Below, in pieces: positions 35,051 to 46,074 of a DNA stretch of 64,000 nt. Under the pieces are notes generated by a model. It did not search any database and was not told the origin of the DNA. It was given only the letters and a program-made list of their open reading frames with translations. Positions within the stretch are counted from its first letter, which is position 1, and every line of letters begins with the position of its first letter. Source of the stretch: Alphaproteobacteria bacterium (lineage in GTDB: Bacteria > Pseudomonadota > Alphaproteobacteria > Micropepsales > Micropepsaceae). Position numbers and translations under genes: made by a program. The stretch is from assembly GCA_028871795.1 (NCBI GenBank), contig JAGWMG010000011.1:49489-113488 (forward strand), given 5' to 3'.

Positions 35051-35647
35051 ATGAGCGATAGCTTGGAGGCGAGGAAGCTGGCAAGGGCGGCGGCGCATCT
35101 TGCCGCGCATGCCCGCCATGCCCTGCCGCCGCTGGTTCTGTTCACCGACGACGAGCGTCTCGGCAATCCGCTGGCGGCGGCGTGCGCCTTGCCGCGCGGC
35201 AGCATGGTCGTGGTGCGCTCCCGCGACGGCGCCCGGCGCGCCGCCCTGGCGCGCGCGATGGCCGATCTGGCGCGCGCTCGCGGATTGATCGTGCTGGTCG
35301 CCGGCGACGGCGCGCTGGCGGCGGAAGCGGACGGCCTGCATTTGCCGGAGGCGCGCCTCGGCGAGGCGGCGTCATGGCGCGCGCGGCGGCGTTCGTTCCT
35401 CATCACGGCGTCGGTGCATTCCTTGGCGGCGCTGGCAAAGGCAAAATCGCTCGATGCGGTTTTCCTGTCGCCGGTGTTTCCCACACAAAGCCATCCCGGG
35501 CGCGCGGCGCTGACCGCCGTCCGCGCCAATGCCATCGCGCGCGCGGCACCTATGCCGGTCTATGCGCTGGGCGGAGTGGGAGCGCGCAACGCCCGTCTGT
35601 TGTCGGGGTTTGCCGGAATCGCCGCAATCGGCGCGTTAGATGTGTAA
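35051..35647 (+). CDS. Thiamine phosphate synthase-like protein (ThiE superfamily)
   Basis: 198 residues from ATG 35051. It shows ThiE landmarks: LVLFTDDERLGNP, DGLHLPEARLGEA, LITASVHSLAALAKA, AVFLSPVFPTQSHPG and YALGGVGARNARLL. These give the TIM barrel that joins the pyrimidine and thiazole parts of thiamine. The lysine/Asp magnesium site is not fully recognisable, so it could be a TenI-like relative. Its end overlaps the porin stop by 12 bp, and its start is 3 bp from divergent yggS. Confidence 0.8.
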   Translation: MSDSLEARKLARAAAHLAAHARHALPPLVLFTDDERLGNPLAAACALPRGSMVVVRSRDGARRAALARAMADLARARGLIVLVAGDGALAAEADGLHLPEARLGEAASWRARRRSFLITASVHSLAALAKAKSLDAVFLSPVFPTQSHPGRAALTAVRANAIARAAPMPVYALGGVGARNARLLSGFAGIAAIGALDV

Positions 35648-36820
35648 TTTCAGGTGCAGAAACACCGCGTTCATATTGATACGCGGCGCGCCGTTGTAGA
35701 AAACCCCGACATTGCGGCTGTAGCGCAGTTCTTGCCAACCCACAGTCGCCTGCAGATTGGCATTGAAGACGTAGCCGAGAGAGGCGGAGGTGCCGCGCAC
35801 GCCGAGCTTGGGTGTGCCTTCGGCGGTGCCGTCGCCATATTCGCCGCCGACGATCCACGGCCCATAGCTCATCGTGGCGCTCAGATGGGCACTGGAGGTT
35901 ACCCCCTGCGCCAGCACATTGTTGATGTTGAAGGCGTAGGCGTTGCTTTCGCGGTAAGCGCCGCCGACGGCGAGCTTCACGTCATCGTTGAGATTGTAGT
36001 CGATCTCGCTGCCCACACTCCATTCCGTCAGCCCTTCATGGCCCGCGGTCTTGGTGGCGCTGTCGGCGTGCGCGAAAGCACCGCCGCCGTATGCGCCGAG
36101 CGAGACCGGCCCGAACGTGTCGCTGTAGCTGACCACTGCTTCCCAGATGTTCTGCTGCCGGTTCGCCACCAGCGGCCCGCCGGAGACGAACGGGATCACG
36201 TCCTTTCCTTCCGAGGGCGTATAGGATGCCGCCAGCTGCACGCCGAACAGTCTGGGCGTGTAATAGGAGAGCTTGGCGTAGTTGAGCGAGGATTCGACCG
36301 CGCTGTTGAGTGCGAAGACATTGACGAACGCCCTGCCCGTGGAGGGATCGCGGAAGAAAGTGGCGTTGGTGTTGTCCATCGTAGTCTCGTCGTCGACCAC
36401 CGGCCCGACGACCGCCAGCGTATAAGCCGCTCCGTCGGTCATGCCGATCTCCACGCGGCCCAGTCCCGTCTGCGCCGTCGCATAGACCTTTTGCACGAAA
36501 TCGCTGCCGTAATGATCGCCAGACAGCCGGTCGTGATAGATTTCGAATGCGCCTTTGAGGGCCAGCGTCAGCCCGCTGTCATAGTCGCGCTCCAGCGTCG
36601 TCGTCAGCGTCGCCGCACCGCTCACGGACGTCTGGTCGAGGCCGGGAGCGGCGGGCTGGTCGACCGCGAACGCCGTGCCGTTGGCATGCCCGCCGACCGT
36701 CAGGCTCAGATTGGAGAGATTCGTGGTCCAGGGGCTGAGGCTCCAGTCGCCCAGACCCGCCGCAGCCGGCGTCGCCATCGCCGCGGCAACGGCCGCGCCG
36801 GCAAGCAGAAACGCTTTCAT
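35636..36820 (-). CDS. Outer-membrane porin
   Basis: 394 residues from ATG 36820, with GGGAG upstream. Signal peptide KAFLLAGAAVAAAMATPAAAG, then alternating beta-strands of a porin (SLTVGGHANGTAF, LTLALKGAFEIYHDRLSG, LGRVEIGMTDGAAYTLA, LSYYTPRLFGVQLAASYTP, WIVGGEYGDG). It resembles gram-negative Porin_4-type barrels, with the last strand ending VFLHLKLHI. It forms an outer-membrane channel; the solute is not predictable. Confidence 0.85.
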   Translation of the reverse strand: MKAFLLAGAAVAAAMATPAAAGLGDWSLSPWTTNLSNLSLTVGGHANGTAFAVDQPAAPGLDQTSVSGAATLTTTLERDYDSGLTLALKGAFEIYHDRLSGDHYGSDFVQKVYATAQTGLGRVEIGMTDGAAYTLAVVGPVVDDETTMDNTNATFFRDPSTGRAFVNVFALNSAVESSLNYAKLSYYTPRLFGVQLAASYTPSEGKDVIPFVSGGPLVANRQQNIWEAVVSYSDTFGPVSLGAYGGGAFAHADSATKTAGHEGLTEWSVGSEIDYNLNDDVKLAVGGAYRESNAYAFNINNVLAQGVTSSAHLSATMSYGPWIVGGEYGDGTAEGTPKLGVRGTSASLGYVFNANLQATVGWQELRYSRNVGVFYNGAPRINMNAVFLHLKLHI

Positions 36821-37018
36821 CACCCCACTCCCAAAGCTTCTTCGCGTACAGTTTCCAAGGCGCGGGCCGCGGATGGGTCCCGTGCGTAACGTTAAACCTT
36901 TATAACATAAGACGATCCGCTCGTTGCGCGGCGGCTTGCGCCCCAGTATAAGCCAAAACCCGTGAATATCGGGGGGACGATACACTGGTCCCGCCCAACA
37001 AGGATGAAAAGCGGCCCG

Positions 37019-37471
37019 ATGCGAACTTTAACCGTACTGGCGTGCACCCTGCTACTGGCGGGCTGCGGCTCGTCCAATAGCGACGTCATGCAGGACAGCG
37101 ACATCGGGTCGACCGCCATCTCCAGCGACAGCGGCCAGCGCACTTTGGGTGTCAATTCCTATCTGTGGCACGCCACCCTGGACACCTTGTCCTTCATGCC
37201 GCTGGCCTCCGCCGACCCCTTCGGCGGGGTCATCATCACCGAGTGGTATTCCGCGCCGCAGGCCCCCGATGAACGCTTGAAAGTCACGGTTTACATTCTC
37301 GACCGCCATCTGCGCGCCGACGGCATCAGGATTGCGGTCTTCCGCCAGACCCGTTCGGGCACCGGCTGGGTGGATGCCCAGGTCCAGCCCGACACCGCCA
37401 CCAAGCTGACCGACTCCATCCTGACGCGCGCCCGTGAACTGCGCCTCGCAACCCAGGCCACGAACCACTAA
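37019..37471 (+). CDS. DUF3576 lipoprotein
   Basis: 150 residues from ATG 37019; ATG 37004 would add five residues. Lipoprotein signal LTVLACTLLLAGC with the lipid-attached Cys. The body carries the DUF3576 block (VNSYLWHATLDTLSFMPL, SADPFGGVIITEWYSAPQ, RLKVTVYILDRHLRADGIRI). It is a conserved alphaproteobacterial envelope lipoprotein normally found ahead of leuS and lptE, as here, which hints at a link to outer-membrane assembly. Its role is unproven. Confidence 0.9.
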   Translation: MRTLTVLACTLLLAGCGSSNSDVMQDSDIGSTAISSDSGQRTLGVNSYLWHATLDTLSFMPLASADPFGGVIITEWYSAPQAPDERLKVTVYILDRHLRADGIRIAVFRQTRSGTGWVDAQVQPDTATKLTDSILTRARELRLATQATNH

Positions 37472-37565
37472 TTCCGCCGCCATGCGGTAGTCTGCCCTGC
37501 CGGGGAGGGTGGAATTGCGCGCGCATTTGCCGCAAAACATCGTCGGTTTAGGGAATCGAAGTCGC

Positions 37566-40109
37566 ATGGCGCGCTACAACGCCAAGGAATCGGAAAAGAA
37601 GTGGCAGGAGGCCTGGAGCCGGTCCGGCGCCTTCCTGACGCCCGCGGATTCCGTCCGCCCCAAATACTATGTCCTGGAGATGTTCCCTTATCCGTCGGGG
37701 CGCATTCATATCGGCCATGTGCGCAACTACACGATGGGCGACGTCATCGCCCGCTTCAAGCGCGCGCAAGGCTTCAACGTGCTGCACCCCATGGGCTGGG
37801 ACGCCTTCGGCCTTCCCGCCGACAATGCGGCGCGCGAGAAGGGCGTCACTCCGCACGAATGGACCTACGCCAATATCGCGGCGATGCGCGAGCAGCTGAA
37901 GCTGATGGGATTGTCGATCGATTGGAGCCGGGAGTTCGCCACCTGCGATCCGGCGTATTACCGCCACGAACAAAAACTGTTCCTGGATTTCCACCGCGAG
38001 GGGCTGGTCTACAGGAGCGAAGCCGACGTCAACTGGGACCCGGTGGACGAGACCGTGCTTGCCAACGAGCAGGTGATCGAGGGCCGCGGCTGGCGCTCGG
38101 GGGCGGCCGTCGAACGGCGCAAGCTGTCGCAATGGTTCTTCAAGATCACGGCGTTCTCCGACGAGCTGTTGGCGGCGCTCGACGGTCTCGAGCGCTGGCC
38201 GGAAAAGGTCCGCCTGATGCAGAAGAACTGGATCGGGCGTTCCGAAGGCTTGCGCTTTTCCTTCGCCGTCTCGAACGGGAAAAAAATCGACGTCTTCTCG
38301 ACGCGCCAGGACACGCTGTTCGGCGCCAGTTTCCTGGCGCTCTCGCCGGATCATCCGTTGACGGAGGAACTGGCGGCGAAGGATCCCGCCCTTGCCCGGT
38401 TCGTGGCCGAGTGTCGGCGCGTCGGCACCGCCGAGGAAGCCATCGAGAAAGCCGAAAAGCTGGGCTTCGACACCGGCCTTCGCGCCGACCATCCTTTCGA
38501 TGCGGGCTGGAAGCTGCCGGTCTATGTCGCCAATTTCGTGCTGATGGCTTACGGCACCGGCGCCATCTTCGGCTGCCCCGCCCACGATCAGCGCGACCTG
38601 GAATTCGCCCGCAAGTACAAATTGCCTGTGTTGCCGGTGGTCGTGCCAGAAGGCGCCGATCCGAAGACGTTTGAAATCGGCGACGAGGCCTATGTCGGCC
38701 CGGGCAGGCTGGCCAACTCGCGTTTCCTGGACGGCATGACGGTCGAACAAGCCAAGGATGAAGTCGCCAAACGCCTGGAAAATACCGGCGCGAAGCGCAC
38801 GGTGAACTACCGCTTGCGCGACTGGCTGGTGTCGCGCCAGCGCCCCTGGGGCTGTCCCATCCCGATGGTGCATTGCCCCAAATGCGGGGTGGTGCCGGCG
38901 AAGGAATCCGATCTGCCGATCAAGCTGCCCGACGATCTGAGTTTCAACGTCAAAGGCAATCCGCTCGCCGCCCATCCCACCTGGAAGCACACCACCTGTC
39001 CCAAGTGCGGCGGCGAGGCCGTGCGCGAGACCGACACGCTCGACACCTTCGTCGATTCCTCCTGGTACTTCGCCCGCTTCTGCGACACCACGGCGGAACA
39101 GCCGGTGAACCGCGCCGCGGTCGATTACTGGCTGCCGGTCGACCAGTACATCGGTGGCATCGAGCACGCCATCCTGCATCTGCTGTATGCGCGCTTCGTC
39201 ATGCGCGCCATGAAGCAGGCGGGCTATCTCAAGGTCGCCGAGCCTTTCGCCGGCCTGTTCACCCAAGGCATGGTCTGCCACGAGACCTACAAGGACGCGC
39301 ACGGCAACTGGCTCTCGCCCGATGACGTGGAAAAGCGCAGCGGGCAGGCGCTGCGCAAAGGCACGGGCGAACCCGTCGCCATCGGCCCGTCCGAGAAGAT
39401 GTCCAAATCGAAGAAGAACGTGGTCGCGCCCGAAGAGATCATCGACATCTTCGGAGCCGATACGATCCGCTGGTTCATGCTCTCCGACACCCCGCCCGAG
39501 CGCGACATCGAATGGACGGACGAAGGCGCGGAAGGCTGCTGGCGTTTCGTGCAGCGCATCTGGCGGCTGGTGAGCGAGGCGCAGGGGCTGCCGCCGCCCG
39601 GCGCTCCCGTCGCAGCGGTGGAAGGCGCGGCACTGGCGCTGCGCCGGGCGGCCCACCGCGCCGTCGCGGCCGTGACCGACGATCTGGCCTCGCTCAGGTT
39701 CAACCGCGCGGTGGCGCAGATTTATGCGTTCGCCAATGCTATAAGCGGAGCCGGCCCGGATGTTCCGGGCGCCGTGCGCCGCGAGACCTTGGAGACGCTG
39801 GTGCTGTTGATCGGTCCGATGATGCCGCATCTGGCGGAAAGCTGCTGGGAGAGCTTGGGGCGCCGTCAATTCGTCGCCGCCACGCCCTGGCCCGCGGCCG
39901 ACGCCGCGCTCGTCGCCGCGGACACGCTCACCGTTGCCGTTCAGGTCAACGGCAAGCTGCGCGGCACGATCACGCTGCCCGCCGGCGCCGACGACGCCGT
40001 GGCGCAAGCGACCGCTCTCGCGCACGACAACGTCGCCAAGGCGCTGGCCGGCAAGAAACCGCGCCGGGTGATCGTGGTGCCCAACCGCATCGTGAACATC
40101 GTCCTATGA
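37566..40109 (+). CDS. leuS: Leucyl-tRNA synthetase
   Basis: 847 residues from ATG 37566 ([17 protein letters not shown]). Class I synthetase with HIGH at residues 48-51, a CP1 editing domain, a zinc-ribbon-like insert (CPKCG twice, near residues 440-480) and [11 protein letters not shown] near residue 610. It charges tRNA-Leu. It overlaps lptE by four bases (ATGA). Confidence 0.97.
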   Translation: MARYNAKESEKKWQEAWSRSGAFLTPADSVRPKYYVLEMFPYPSGRIHIGHVRNYTMGDVIARFKRAQGFNVLHPMGWDAFGLPADNAAREKGVTPHEWTYANIAAMREQLKLMGLSIDWSREFATCDPAYYRHEQKLFLDFHREGLVYRSEADVNWDPVDETVLANEQVIEGRGWRSGAAVERRKLSQWFFKITAFSDELLAALDGLERWPEKVRLMQKNWIGRSEGLRFSFAVSNGKKIDVFSTRQDTLFGASFLALSPDHPLTEELAAKDPALARFVAECRRVGTAEEAIEKAEKLGFDTGLRADHPFDAGWKLPVYVANFVLMAYGTGAIFGCPAHDQRDLEFARKYKLPVLPVVVPEGADPKTFEIGDEAYVGPGRLANSRFLDGMTVEQAKDEVAKRLENTGAKRTVNYRLRDWLVSRQRPWGCPIPMVHCPKCGVVPAKESDLPIKLPDDLSFNVKGNPLAAHPTWKHTTCPKCGGEAVRETDTLDTFVDSSWYFARFCDTTAEQPVNRAAVDYWLPVDQYIGGIEHAILHLLYARFVMRAMKQAGYLKVAEPFAGLFTQGMVCHETYKDAHGNWLSPDDVEKRSGQALRKGTGEPVAIGPSEKMSKSKKNVVAPEEIIDIFGADTIRWFMLSDTPPERDIEWTDEGAEGCWRFVQRIWRLVSEAQGLPPPGAPVAAVEGAALALRRAAHRAVAAVTDDLASLRFNRAVAQIYAFANAISGAGPDVPGAVRRETLETLVLLIGPMMPHLAESCWESLGRRQFVAATPWPAADAALVAADTLTVAVQVNGKLRGTITLPAGADDAVAQATALAHDNVAKALAGKKPRRVIVVPNRIVNIVL

Positions 40110-40639
40110 AAACGGCGCCGGCCATAGCCGTTCTCGGCCTGACGCTGGTTCTGGCGGGCTGCGGCTTCCATCCGCTGTATGCGATGCCCGGCAGCGCGCA
40201 CGGCAGCATGCGGCAGAACCTAAGCTCGATCTACGTCGAGCCGATCGCCGACCGGCAGGGTTACGAGTTGCGCAATTCGCTGATCGACCTGCTCGATGCG
40301 CGCGCGGAATCCGGCGGCGCCGCTTACCGGCTGAGGCTGACGCTGGCGGAAAAGAGCGATGCGGTCGGCGTGCAGAGCCAGACCGTCGGCGCCGTCACCC
40401 AGACCGCGATCACGCGCTACAACGACACGCTGACGGTCGATTACGAGCTCGCCGACGCTCGGACCAAAGAGGTCGTCGCGCACGGCACAGAAACCGGCCT
40501 CTCCGCCTATAACGTGCTGTCCTCGCCTTACGCGACGCTGGTGGCGCAGCAGGATGCCGACAGGCGCGCCGACGACGACATCGCCGAGCGTGTGCGTATC
40601 GATCTTGCGGTCTACTTCGCGCGCAAAGCCGGGAAATGA
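40106..40639 (+). CDS. lptE: LPS-assembly lipoprotein LptE
   Basis: 177 residues: lipoprotein signal ([17 protein letters not shown]), then the alpha/beta LptE fold ([56 protein letters not shown]). LptE plugs the LptD barrel in the outer membrane during LPS insertion. It is coupled by 4-bp overlaps to leuS and holA, the usual order in proteobacteria. Confidence 0.93.
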   Translation: MKTAPAIAVLGLTLVLAGCGFHPLYAMPGSAHGSMRQNLSSIYVEPIADRQGYELRNSLIDLLDARAESGGAAYRLRLTLAEKSDAVGVQSQTVGAVTQTAITRYNDTLTVDYELADARTKEVVAHGTETGLSAYNVLSSPYATLVAQQDADRRADDDIAERVRIDLAVYFARKAGK

Positions 40640-41652
40640 TCGTCAAAGCGTCCGAAGCCGAGCGCACGGCAAAGAACCCGCCGCGCGGGCTCATCGCCGC
40701 TCTGGTTTTCGGACCCGACAGCGGCCTGATCCGCGAGCGCGCCGAAACCCTGTCGAAGACCGTGGTCGAGGATCTCGCCGACCCGTTCCGTGTCGCCGAT
40801 CTCGACGAACAGACGCTCGTGGGCGATCCGGCGCGGCTGTTCGACGAAGCGGCGGCGATCTCCATGCTGGGTGGACGGCGCGTGGTGCGCGTGCGCGGGG
40901 CGGGCAACGGCCTGGCGAAGCTCTTCGAATCCTTCCTGGCGGAACCGGTCGGGGACGCGCTGGTCGTAGTCGAGGGCAGCGACCTCGCCAAAGGCGCTCC
41001 TCTGCGCAAAGTGTTCGAAGCGGCCGGCAATGCCGCCGCCATTCCCTGCTACGCCGATTCCGTGCGCGATGTGGCCGAGGTGGTACGCGAGGCGATGAAG
41101 GCCGAAGGCCTTGCCATCGCGCCCGAGGCGCTGGAAGACGCGGTCTCGCGTCTGGGATCGGATCGCGGCGTGACGCGGCGCGAACTGGAAAAGCTGGCGT
41201 TGTACGCGCGCGGCCAAAAGCAGGTCACCCTCGAAGACGTGCGCGCCGCGATGGGCGACGAGGCGCAAGCGCGCATCGAAGAGGCCTGCGACGCGGCGGG
41301 AACCGGCGATCTTTCGCGCCTCGATCTGGCGCTGGAACGGCTGTGGGTCGCGGACGTTTCCGCGGTGGCCGTGGTGCGCCAGGCGATGTCGCATTTCCAG
41401 CGGCTGCTGCTGGTCGGCGCCGCGCGTGGTGAAAGTATGGAGGATGCGATGAAGAAACTGCGGCCGCCGGTACATTTCTCGCGCGCCGCGTCGTTCAAGC
41501 AGCAGATGCAGAAATGGAACGAAGCCAAACTCTTCGAAGCTCTCGATCTGCTGCTGGAAACCGAAGCCTTGTGCAAGACCACGAGCGTTCCCGCCGAGGC
41601 GGTTTGCGGCCGGGCTTTGTTCAACGTCGCGGCGATGGGAAGAATGCGGTAG
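40636..41652 (+). CDS. holA: DNA polymerase III delta subunit
   Basis: 338 residues. AAA+-like delta subunit of the clamp loader: [15 protein letters not shown] at the start, [11 protein letters not shown] and a C-terminal domain ([24 protein letters not shown]). It opens the beta clamp. The ATG overlaps the lptE stop. Confidence 0.94.
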   Translation: MIVKASEAERTAKNPPRGLIAALVFGPDSGLIRERAETLSKTVVEDLADPFRVADLDEQTLVGDPARLFDEAAAISMLGGRRVVRVRGAGNGLAKLFESFLAEPVGDALVVVEGSDLAKGAPLRKVFEAAGNAAAIPCYADSVRDVAEVVREAMKAEGLAIAPEALEDAVSRLGSDRGVTRRELEKLALYARGQKQVTLEDVRAAMGDEAQARIEEACDAAGTGDLSRLDLALERLWVADVSAVAVVRQAMSHFQRLLLVGAARGESMEDAMKKLRPPVHFSRAASFKQQMQKWNEAKLFEALDLLLETEALCKTTSVPAEAVCGRALFNVAAMGRMR

Positions 41653-41662
41653 GGACCCGGTC

Positions 41663-42424
41663 ATGCTGAAAGTCCGCGTCATTCCCTGCCTCGACGTCAA
41701 GGACGGCCGCGTCGTCAAGGGCATCAATTTCGCCGATCTGCGCGATGCGGGCGATCCTGTCGAGCAGGCGATGCTTTACGACCAGGCGGGCGCCGACGAG
41801 CTCTGCTTCCTCGACATCACGGCCAGCCACGAGAAGCGCCCCATTCTGCTCGACGCCGTGCGGCACACGGCGGACGTCTGCTTCATGCCGCTGACGGTGG
41901 GCGGCGGCGTGCGCACGCTGGACGACATCCGCGCGCTGCTGCTGGCCGGCGCCGACAAGGTTTCCGTCAACACCGAAGCGGTCAACCGTCCCCAATTCAT
42001 CCGCGAGGCGGCCGGGAAATTCGGCAGCCAGTGCATCGTGGCGGCCATCGACGCCAAGCGGACGGCGCCCGGAAAATTCGAGGTCTTCACCCATGGCGGA
42101 CGCCAGCCCACCGGGCTCGACGCCGTGGCCCATGCGGTCAGGCTCGTCGAATGCGGCGCCGGCGAAATCCTGCTCACTTCGATGGACCGCGACGGTACCA
42201 AGCTGGGCTACGACATCGCGCTCACCCGCGCCATCGCCGAGGCCGTGCCGGTGCCGGTGATTGCGTCGGGCGGCGTGGGCACGCTCGACCATCTGGTGGA
42301 AGGCGTGCGCGACGGGCACGCCAATGCCGTGCTGGCTGCCTCGATCTTCCATTTCGGCCGGTGGACCATCGCCGAGGCCAAGTCGGCGCTTGCAAAGGCG
42401 GGTTTGTCCGTGCGCAATTGCTGA
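41663..42424 (+). CDS. hisF: Imidazole glycerol phosphate synthase subunit HisF
   Basis: 253 residues, a beta/alpha barrel: [19 protein letters not shown] with the catalytic Asp, [17 protein letters not shown], and [16 protein letters not shown] as the phosphate site. It makes IGP and AICAR in histidine synthesis. No other his gene is adjacent; hisE is 24 kb away. It overlaps the CHAD gene (TGATG). Confidence 0.96.
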   Translation: MLKVRVIPCLDVKDGRVVKGINFADLRDAGDPVEQAMLYDQAGADELCFLDITASHEKRPILLDAVRHTADVCFMPLTVGGGVRTLDDIRALLLAGADKVSVNTEAVNRPQFIREAAGKFGSQCIVAAIDAKRTAPGKFEVFTHGGRQPTGLDAVAHAVRLVECGAGEILLTSMDRDGTKLGYDIALTRAIAEAVPVPVIASGGVGTLDHLVEGVRDGHANAVLAASIFHFGRWTIAEAKSALAKAGLSVRNC

Positions 42425-43464
42425 TGGGCGCCGGAGCGAAATCGCAGATGGATCAAACCCGAAGTGCCACGGTGCGCTCGACCGGCCATCATCGGCTCCA
42501 TGAGGTGCAAAACTCCGCTGCGGCGGTAACGGCGCGCCCGCTGCGCCTGCGCGGCAGCATGAGCCTGGAAGACGCCTTCCGCACCACGGTGCTGGAATGC
42601 CTGGCGCACGTCGCCGCGAACATCTCTCCCGTCATCCGCGTCCGCGACGTGGAGGGCCTGCACCAGCTACGCGTCGGCCTGCGCCGGCTGCATGTGGCGT
42701 TTTCCGCTTTCGGCGACGAATTCCGCACGCCTGCGATCATGGATCTGAAAGCGCGCGCCAAGGCGTTCGCCGACGCCATCGCGCCGGCGCGCGATCTCGA
42801 CGTCTTCATCGAGGAATTGTTCCTGCCGATGGCGGAGAAACTCGGGCACGACGAGGCCTTCAAGATCCTGCGGGCGCGCGCCGAGGATGCACGCTTGCGC
42901 GCCTGGGACGAAGCGGTGGAGCACGTCGCGAGCGTCGAATTCGCCGTCTTCCAGGACGACGTCGCGGCCGCCGCGGAAGCACGCTCCTGGCTTGGCGGGC
43001 GCGATGTCGCCATTGACCTGAAGGCGCGCCTGGCCGTGCGCGAGCCGGTGATGTCAGCGGCCGGACGGATGATGGACGAGCACATGATGCGGGTGCGCAA
43101 GCGCGGCCGGCGGGTGAAATCGCTGGAGCAGCGCGAAATGCACCGCCTGCGCATCGCGCTCAAGCGGCTGCGCTACGTTGCGGAATTCTACGGCCCGCTC
43201 TACAAAAGGAAGTCGGTAAAGCGCTATCTGGAACATTTGAAGAAGCTTCAGGACCTGCTGGGCGCACTCAACGACGTGGCGCAGGTACGCTCCGTGCTGG
43301 CGCGGCTCATCGCCGACGAGACGACGACGACGCACACCCAGGCCGATCTCTGCTTCGCGGCGGGCCTGATCAACGGCTGGCATCGCGCCGGCGCCGAACG
43401 GACGGCCAAGAAAGCGCTGCGCCGCTGGGACAAATTCAAACGCCAAAGGCCGTTCTGGGCGTAG
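42424..43464 (+). CDS. CHAD-domain protein
   Basis: 346 residues from the ATG overlapping the hisF stop; ATG 42448 is an alternative. The CHAD four-helix repeats bear regularly placed basic residues (LHQLRVGLRRLHVAF, MHRLRIALKRLRYVAEFY), suited to binding polyphosphate or other anions, the known role of CHAD proteins. It lacks the CYTH domain it sometimes accompanies. Confidence 0.9.
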   Translation: MGAGAKSQMDQTRSATVRSTGHHRLHEVQNSAAAVTARPLRLRGSMSLEDAFRTTVLECLAHVAANISPVIRVRDVEGLHQLRVGLRRLHVAFSAFGDEFRTPAIMDLKARAKAFADAIAPARDLDVFIEELFLPMAEKLGHDEAFKILRARAEDARLRAWDEAVEHVASVEFAVFQDDVAAAAEARSWLGGRDVAIDLKARLAVREPVMSAAGRMMDEHMMRVRKRGRRVKSLEQREMHRLRIALKRLRYVAEFYGPLYKRKSVKRYLEHLKKLQDLLGALNDVAQVRSVLARLIADETTTTHTQADLCFAAGLINGWHRAGAERTAKKALRRWDKFKRQRPFWA

Positions 43465-43473
43465 TTGCCCAAT

Positions 43474-44067
43474 TCATCCCGCCCTCATCCGCAACGGCGC
43501 ATTGAGAACTGCGACGCTTGGCGTTCCGTGTGCATCCAGCGACAGCACCAGCGCGGCAGCCAGATCCAACCCGGCCGGCATCGGCGTCGACATGTTCCAT
43601 CCCGTCGCCAAGACGTAACCCGCCCGCAGCACGCCCATATGGGTCACGGCGATGGCGTCTTGCGGAATCTCCGCCACGCAGACGAAGAAACTTATCACCC
43701 GCGCCTGCAACTCGCCCGTCGATTCGCCGCCGGGCGGACGGAACGCCAGCCCGCGCCCGGCGCGCGTGAACGCGTCGTCACCGTCGCGCGCCAGCATCTG
43801 CGCGCGCGTCAGTCCTTCCCAGTTTCCCCAATTCTGTTCGGCGAGCCGCTCGTCAATTGTCGGGTTCTTAAGACCAAGAAGTTCCGCCGTCTGGCGCGCG
43901 CGCAACTTCGGACTGCAAAAAGAGCGCACCGTTTCGAACCCCATCGGGGGCAGAAGCCGCGCCATCCTGGCGCGGCCTTGTTCGCTGAGCGGCGTGTCGA
44001 CGCTGCCCTGGACGCGGTGCTGCGCGTTCCACTCGGTCGGCCCGTGGCGGATGAGAGCGATGAGCAA
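43474..44067 (-). CDS. Histidine phosphatase family protein
   Basis: 197 residues. LIRHGPTEWNAQHRVQG is the phosphohistidine motif, with R in SPKLRARQTAEL, E in RLAEQNWGNWEGL and the second His in VTHMGVLRAG. It is a phosphoglycerate-mutase-like phosphatase; alternatives include a CobC-type enzyme. It is convergent with CHAD and co-directional with xth. Confidence 0.9.
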   Translation of the reverse strand: MLIALIRHGPTEWNAQHRVQGSVDTPLSEQGRARMARLLPPMGFETVRSFCSPKLRARQTAELLGLKNPTIDERLAEQNWGNWEGLTRAQMLARDGDDAFTRAGRGLAFRPPGGESTGELQARVISFFVCVAEIPQDAIAVTHMGVLRAGYVLATGWNMSTPMPAGLDLAAALVLSLDAHGTPSVAVLNAPLRMRAG

Positions 44068-44140
44068 ACGGCGTTCCTTTCACAGCTTTTCCTAACCGAT
44101 CCTGAGAGATATTTCGCCGCATCCCTTGAATATGTGGATT

Positions 44141-44935
44141 TCAGATCTTCAACTCCGCGATCACCGGCACATGGTCCGACGCCTTGGCCCAGCCGCGCAT
44201 CTTGCGCACGATGCTCTGCGAAGCGACGGCGCTCTTCAGCGCCGGACTGACCCAGATGTGGTCGAGCCGACGGCCGCGGTCGGACGCTTCCCAGTCGGCG
44301 GCGCGATAGCTCCACCAGGAATAGATTTTGGCCGTATACGGCACGAATTGGCGCGTCACGTCGATCCCCTCGAAGGCCGCCTTGGCCCCGCTCAGCAGCT
44401 CCGTCTCGACGGGCGTGTGGCTGACGACGTCGAGGAGCTGCTTGTGGCTCCACACGTCGTTTTCGAGCGGCGCCACGTTGAGATCGCCGACCAGCACGAC
44501 GGGCCTGTCGCGCCCGCCTTTGCGCTTCTCGAAGAAGCGCGCCATGGCGCGCAGGAAGTCGAGCTTGTGGGCGAATTTGGGATTGAGCTCGGGATCGGGA
44601 ATGTCGGCGCCGGCGGGCACGTAGAAATCGTGCAGCTCGACGCCGTTCTCGAAGACGACGCTGATGTGCCGCGCCTGGCCTTCGCGGCAGAAATCCTCCA
44701 CCGCCGTTGTCTTGAACGGCAGGCGCGAAAGGATCGCCACGCCGTGATAGCCCTTCTGTCCGTTGATCGCCTGATGGACGTAGCCCGCCTGATTGAACGC
44801 CGCTGTGGGGAACAGATCGTTGGCGACCTTGGTCTCCTGCAGGCAGAGCACGTCGGGAGCGTGCTCGCGCAGGAAGCGCGCCGCCAGATTGATTCGTAGA
44901 CGGACGGAGTTGATGTTCCAGGTGGCGATCTTCAT
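44141..44935 (-). CDS. xth: Exodeoxyribonuclease III (AP endonuclease)
   Basis: 264 residues from ATG 44935. Exo-endo-phosphatase fold with [42 protein letters not shown] and [12 protein letters not shown]; metal and catalytic Asp/His residues are present. It cuts at abasic sites in base-excision repair. It overlaps the tsaD stop by four bases; the frame upstream belongs to tsaD and the palindromic repeat. Confidence 0.93.
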   Translation of the reverse strand: MKIATWNINSVRLRINLAARFLREHAPDVLCLQETKVANDLFPTAAFNQAGYVHQAINGQKGYHGVAILSRLPFKTTAVEDFCREGQARHISVVFENGVELHDFYVPAGADIPDPELNPKFAHKLDFLRAMARFFEKRKGGRDRPVVLVGDLNVAPLENDVWSHKQLLDVVSHTPVETELLSGAKAAFEGIDVTRQFVPYTAKIYSWWSYRAADWEASDRGRRLDHIWVSPALKSAVASQSIVRKMRGWAKASDHVPVIAELKI

Positions 44936-46026
44936 GGCGCCTCGTTGTTTTTTGTTGTCGTGTAATCTTGCGGCGAACCACTGCACACTTCGCCGGATTG
45001 CGCGAGTGGCCAACGCGCCCGCGCCGCAACATTCAGCGGATCGAACAGTCCCAATTGGACGCGCTCGATCCCGGCCCACGCCACCATGGCGGCGTTGTCG
45101 GTGCAGAGCCCTGGCGGTGGAACCTTCAGCGCGAATCCGCGGGCCGAAGCGTGCGCCGCGAGTGCGCTGCGGATGGCGCCGTTGGCCGCCACGCCTCCGG
45201 CCATGACCACAACGCGAGACGCCGCTTGAGGAAAATCGCGGACGAACATCGCCATCGCCGCCGAGGTGCGGTCGCGCAGGATGTCGATCACGGCGGCCTG
45301 GAACGATGCCGCAAGATCGGCGGCGTCCACCTCCTGGCGAAGCGTCAACTGGCGAACGGCGGTCTTCAACCCGGAAAAGGAGAAGTCGGCCCCTTCGCGC
45401 CCGCGCATGGGGCGGGGCAGATCATAGCGTTCGGCGTTGCCGCCCTTGGCCAGCGCCTCGAGGCGCGGCCCCCCGGGATAGGCCAGGCCCAGGAGCTTGG
45501 CGGTCTTGTCGAAGGCTTCGCCGGCGGCGTCGTCGATGGTGGTGCCGTAAAGCTTGAAGCGGCCCACACCTTCCACACCCAGAAGCTGGCAATGGCCGCC
45601 GGAAACCAAGAGAAGCAGAAATGGGAATTCCAGGCCTTCCGAAAGCCGTGCGCTCAGGCCGTGGGCCTCCAAATGATTGACGGCGACCAGCGGTTTGCCG
45701 GCCGCCAGCGCCAGCGCCTTGGCGGTGAGGAGTCCTACCATCACCCCGCCGACCAACCCTGGGCCGGCGGTGGCGGCGACGGCATTGACCTCGCCAAGCT
45801 TCGTTTCAGCCTCCCCCAGCGCCCGCTCGACGATGCTGTCCAGCATTTCGACATGGGCGCGAGCGGCGATTTCGGGTACGACCCCGCCATACGGCCGATG
45901 CGCGTCCAATTGGCTGAAGACGACGTTCGAGAGGATTTCGCCGGGGCCTCTGCCCGCGCCGCGCACCACGGCGGCTGCGGTCTCGTCGCAGCTTGTCTCG
46001 ATCCCCAGAACTGTGAAAGCGTGCAA
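44932..46026 (-). CDS. tsaD: tRNA N6-threonylcarbamoyladenosine transferase TsaD
   Basis: 364 residues. ASKHA-type protein with [13 protein letters not shown], metal histidines in [32 protein letters not shown] and [12 protein letters not shown]. It transfers threonylcarbamoyl to A37 of tRNA with TsaB and TsaE; tsaB is in this window. The final 22 residues ([18 protein letters not shown] and on) are not usual for TsaD and come from the 46-bp palindromic repeat read in frame. Confidence 0.95.
   Translation of the reverse strand: MHAFTVLGIETSCDETAAAVVRGAGRGPGEILSNVVFSQLDAHRPYGGVVPEIAARAHVEMLDSIVERALGEAETKLGEVNAVAATAGPGLVGGVMVGLLTAKALALAAGKPLVAVNHLEAHGLSARLSEGLEFPFLLLLVSGGHCQLLGVEGVGRFKLYGTTIDDAAGEAFDKTAKLLGLAYPGGPRLEALAKGGNAERYDLPRPMRGREGADFSFSGLKTAVRQLTLRQEVDAADLAASFQAAVIDILRDRTSAAMAMFVRDFPQAASRVVVMAGGVAANGAIRSALAAHASARGFALKVPPPGLCTDNAAMVAWAGIERVQLGLFDPLNVAARARWPLAQSGEVCSGSPQDYTTTKNNEAP
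44952..44997 (-). repeat. 46-bp palindromic repeat, copy 2, inside tsaD 3' end
   Basis: The minus strand starts TCCGGCGAAGTGTGCA and ends CGACAACAA, the same hairpin as the copy at 28744. It encodes the tail of TsaD ([14 protein letters not shown]) and lies just before the xth start codon. Confidence 0.75.
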
Positions 46027-46074
46027 CTGCTTGGTCCTATGCTAGATAGGGAAAGGCTCTAACCCGAAAATCAC

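Noticed and set aside
37548..40025. 825-residue open frame on the minus strand opposite leuS
   Set aside because: High-GC antisense shadow; leuS is certain and the antisense protein has no family features.
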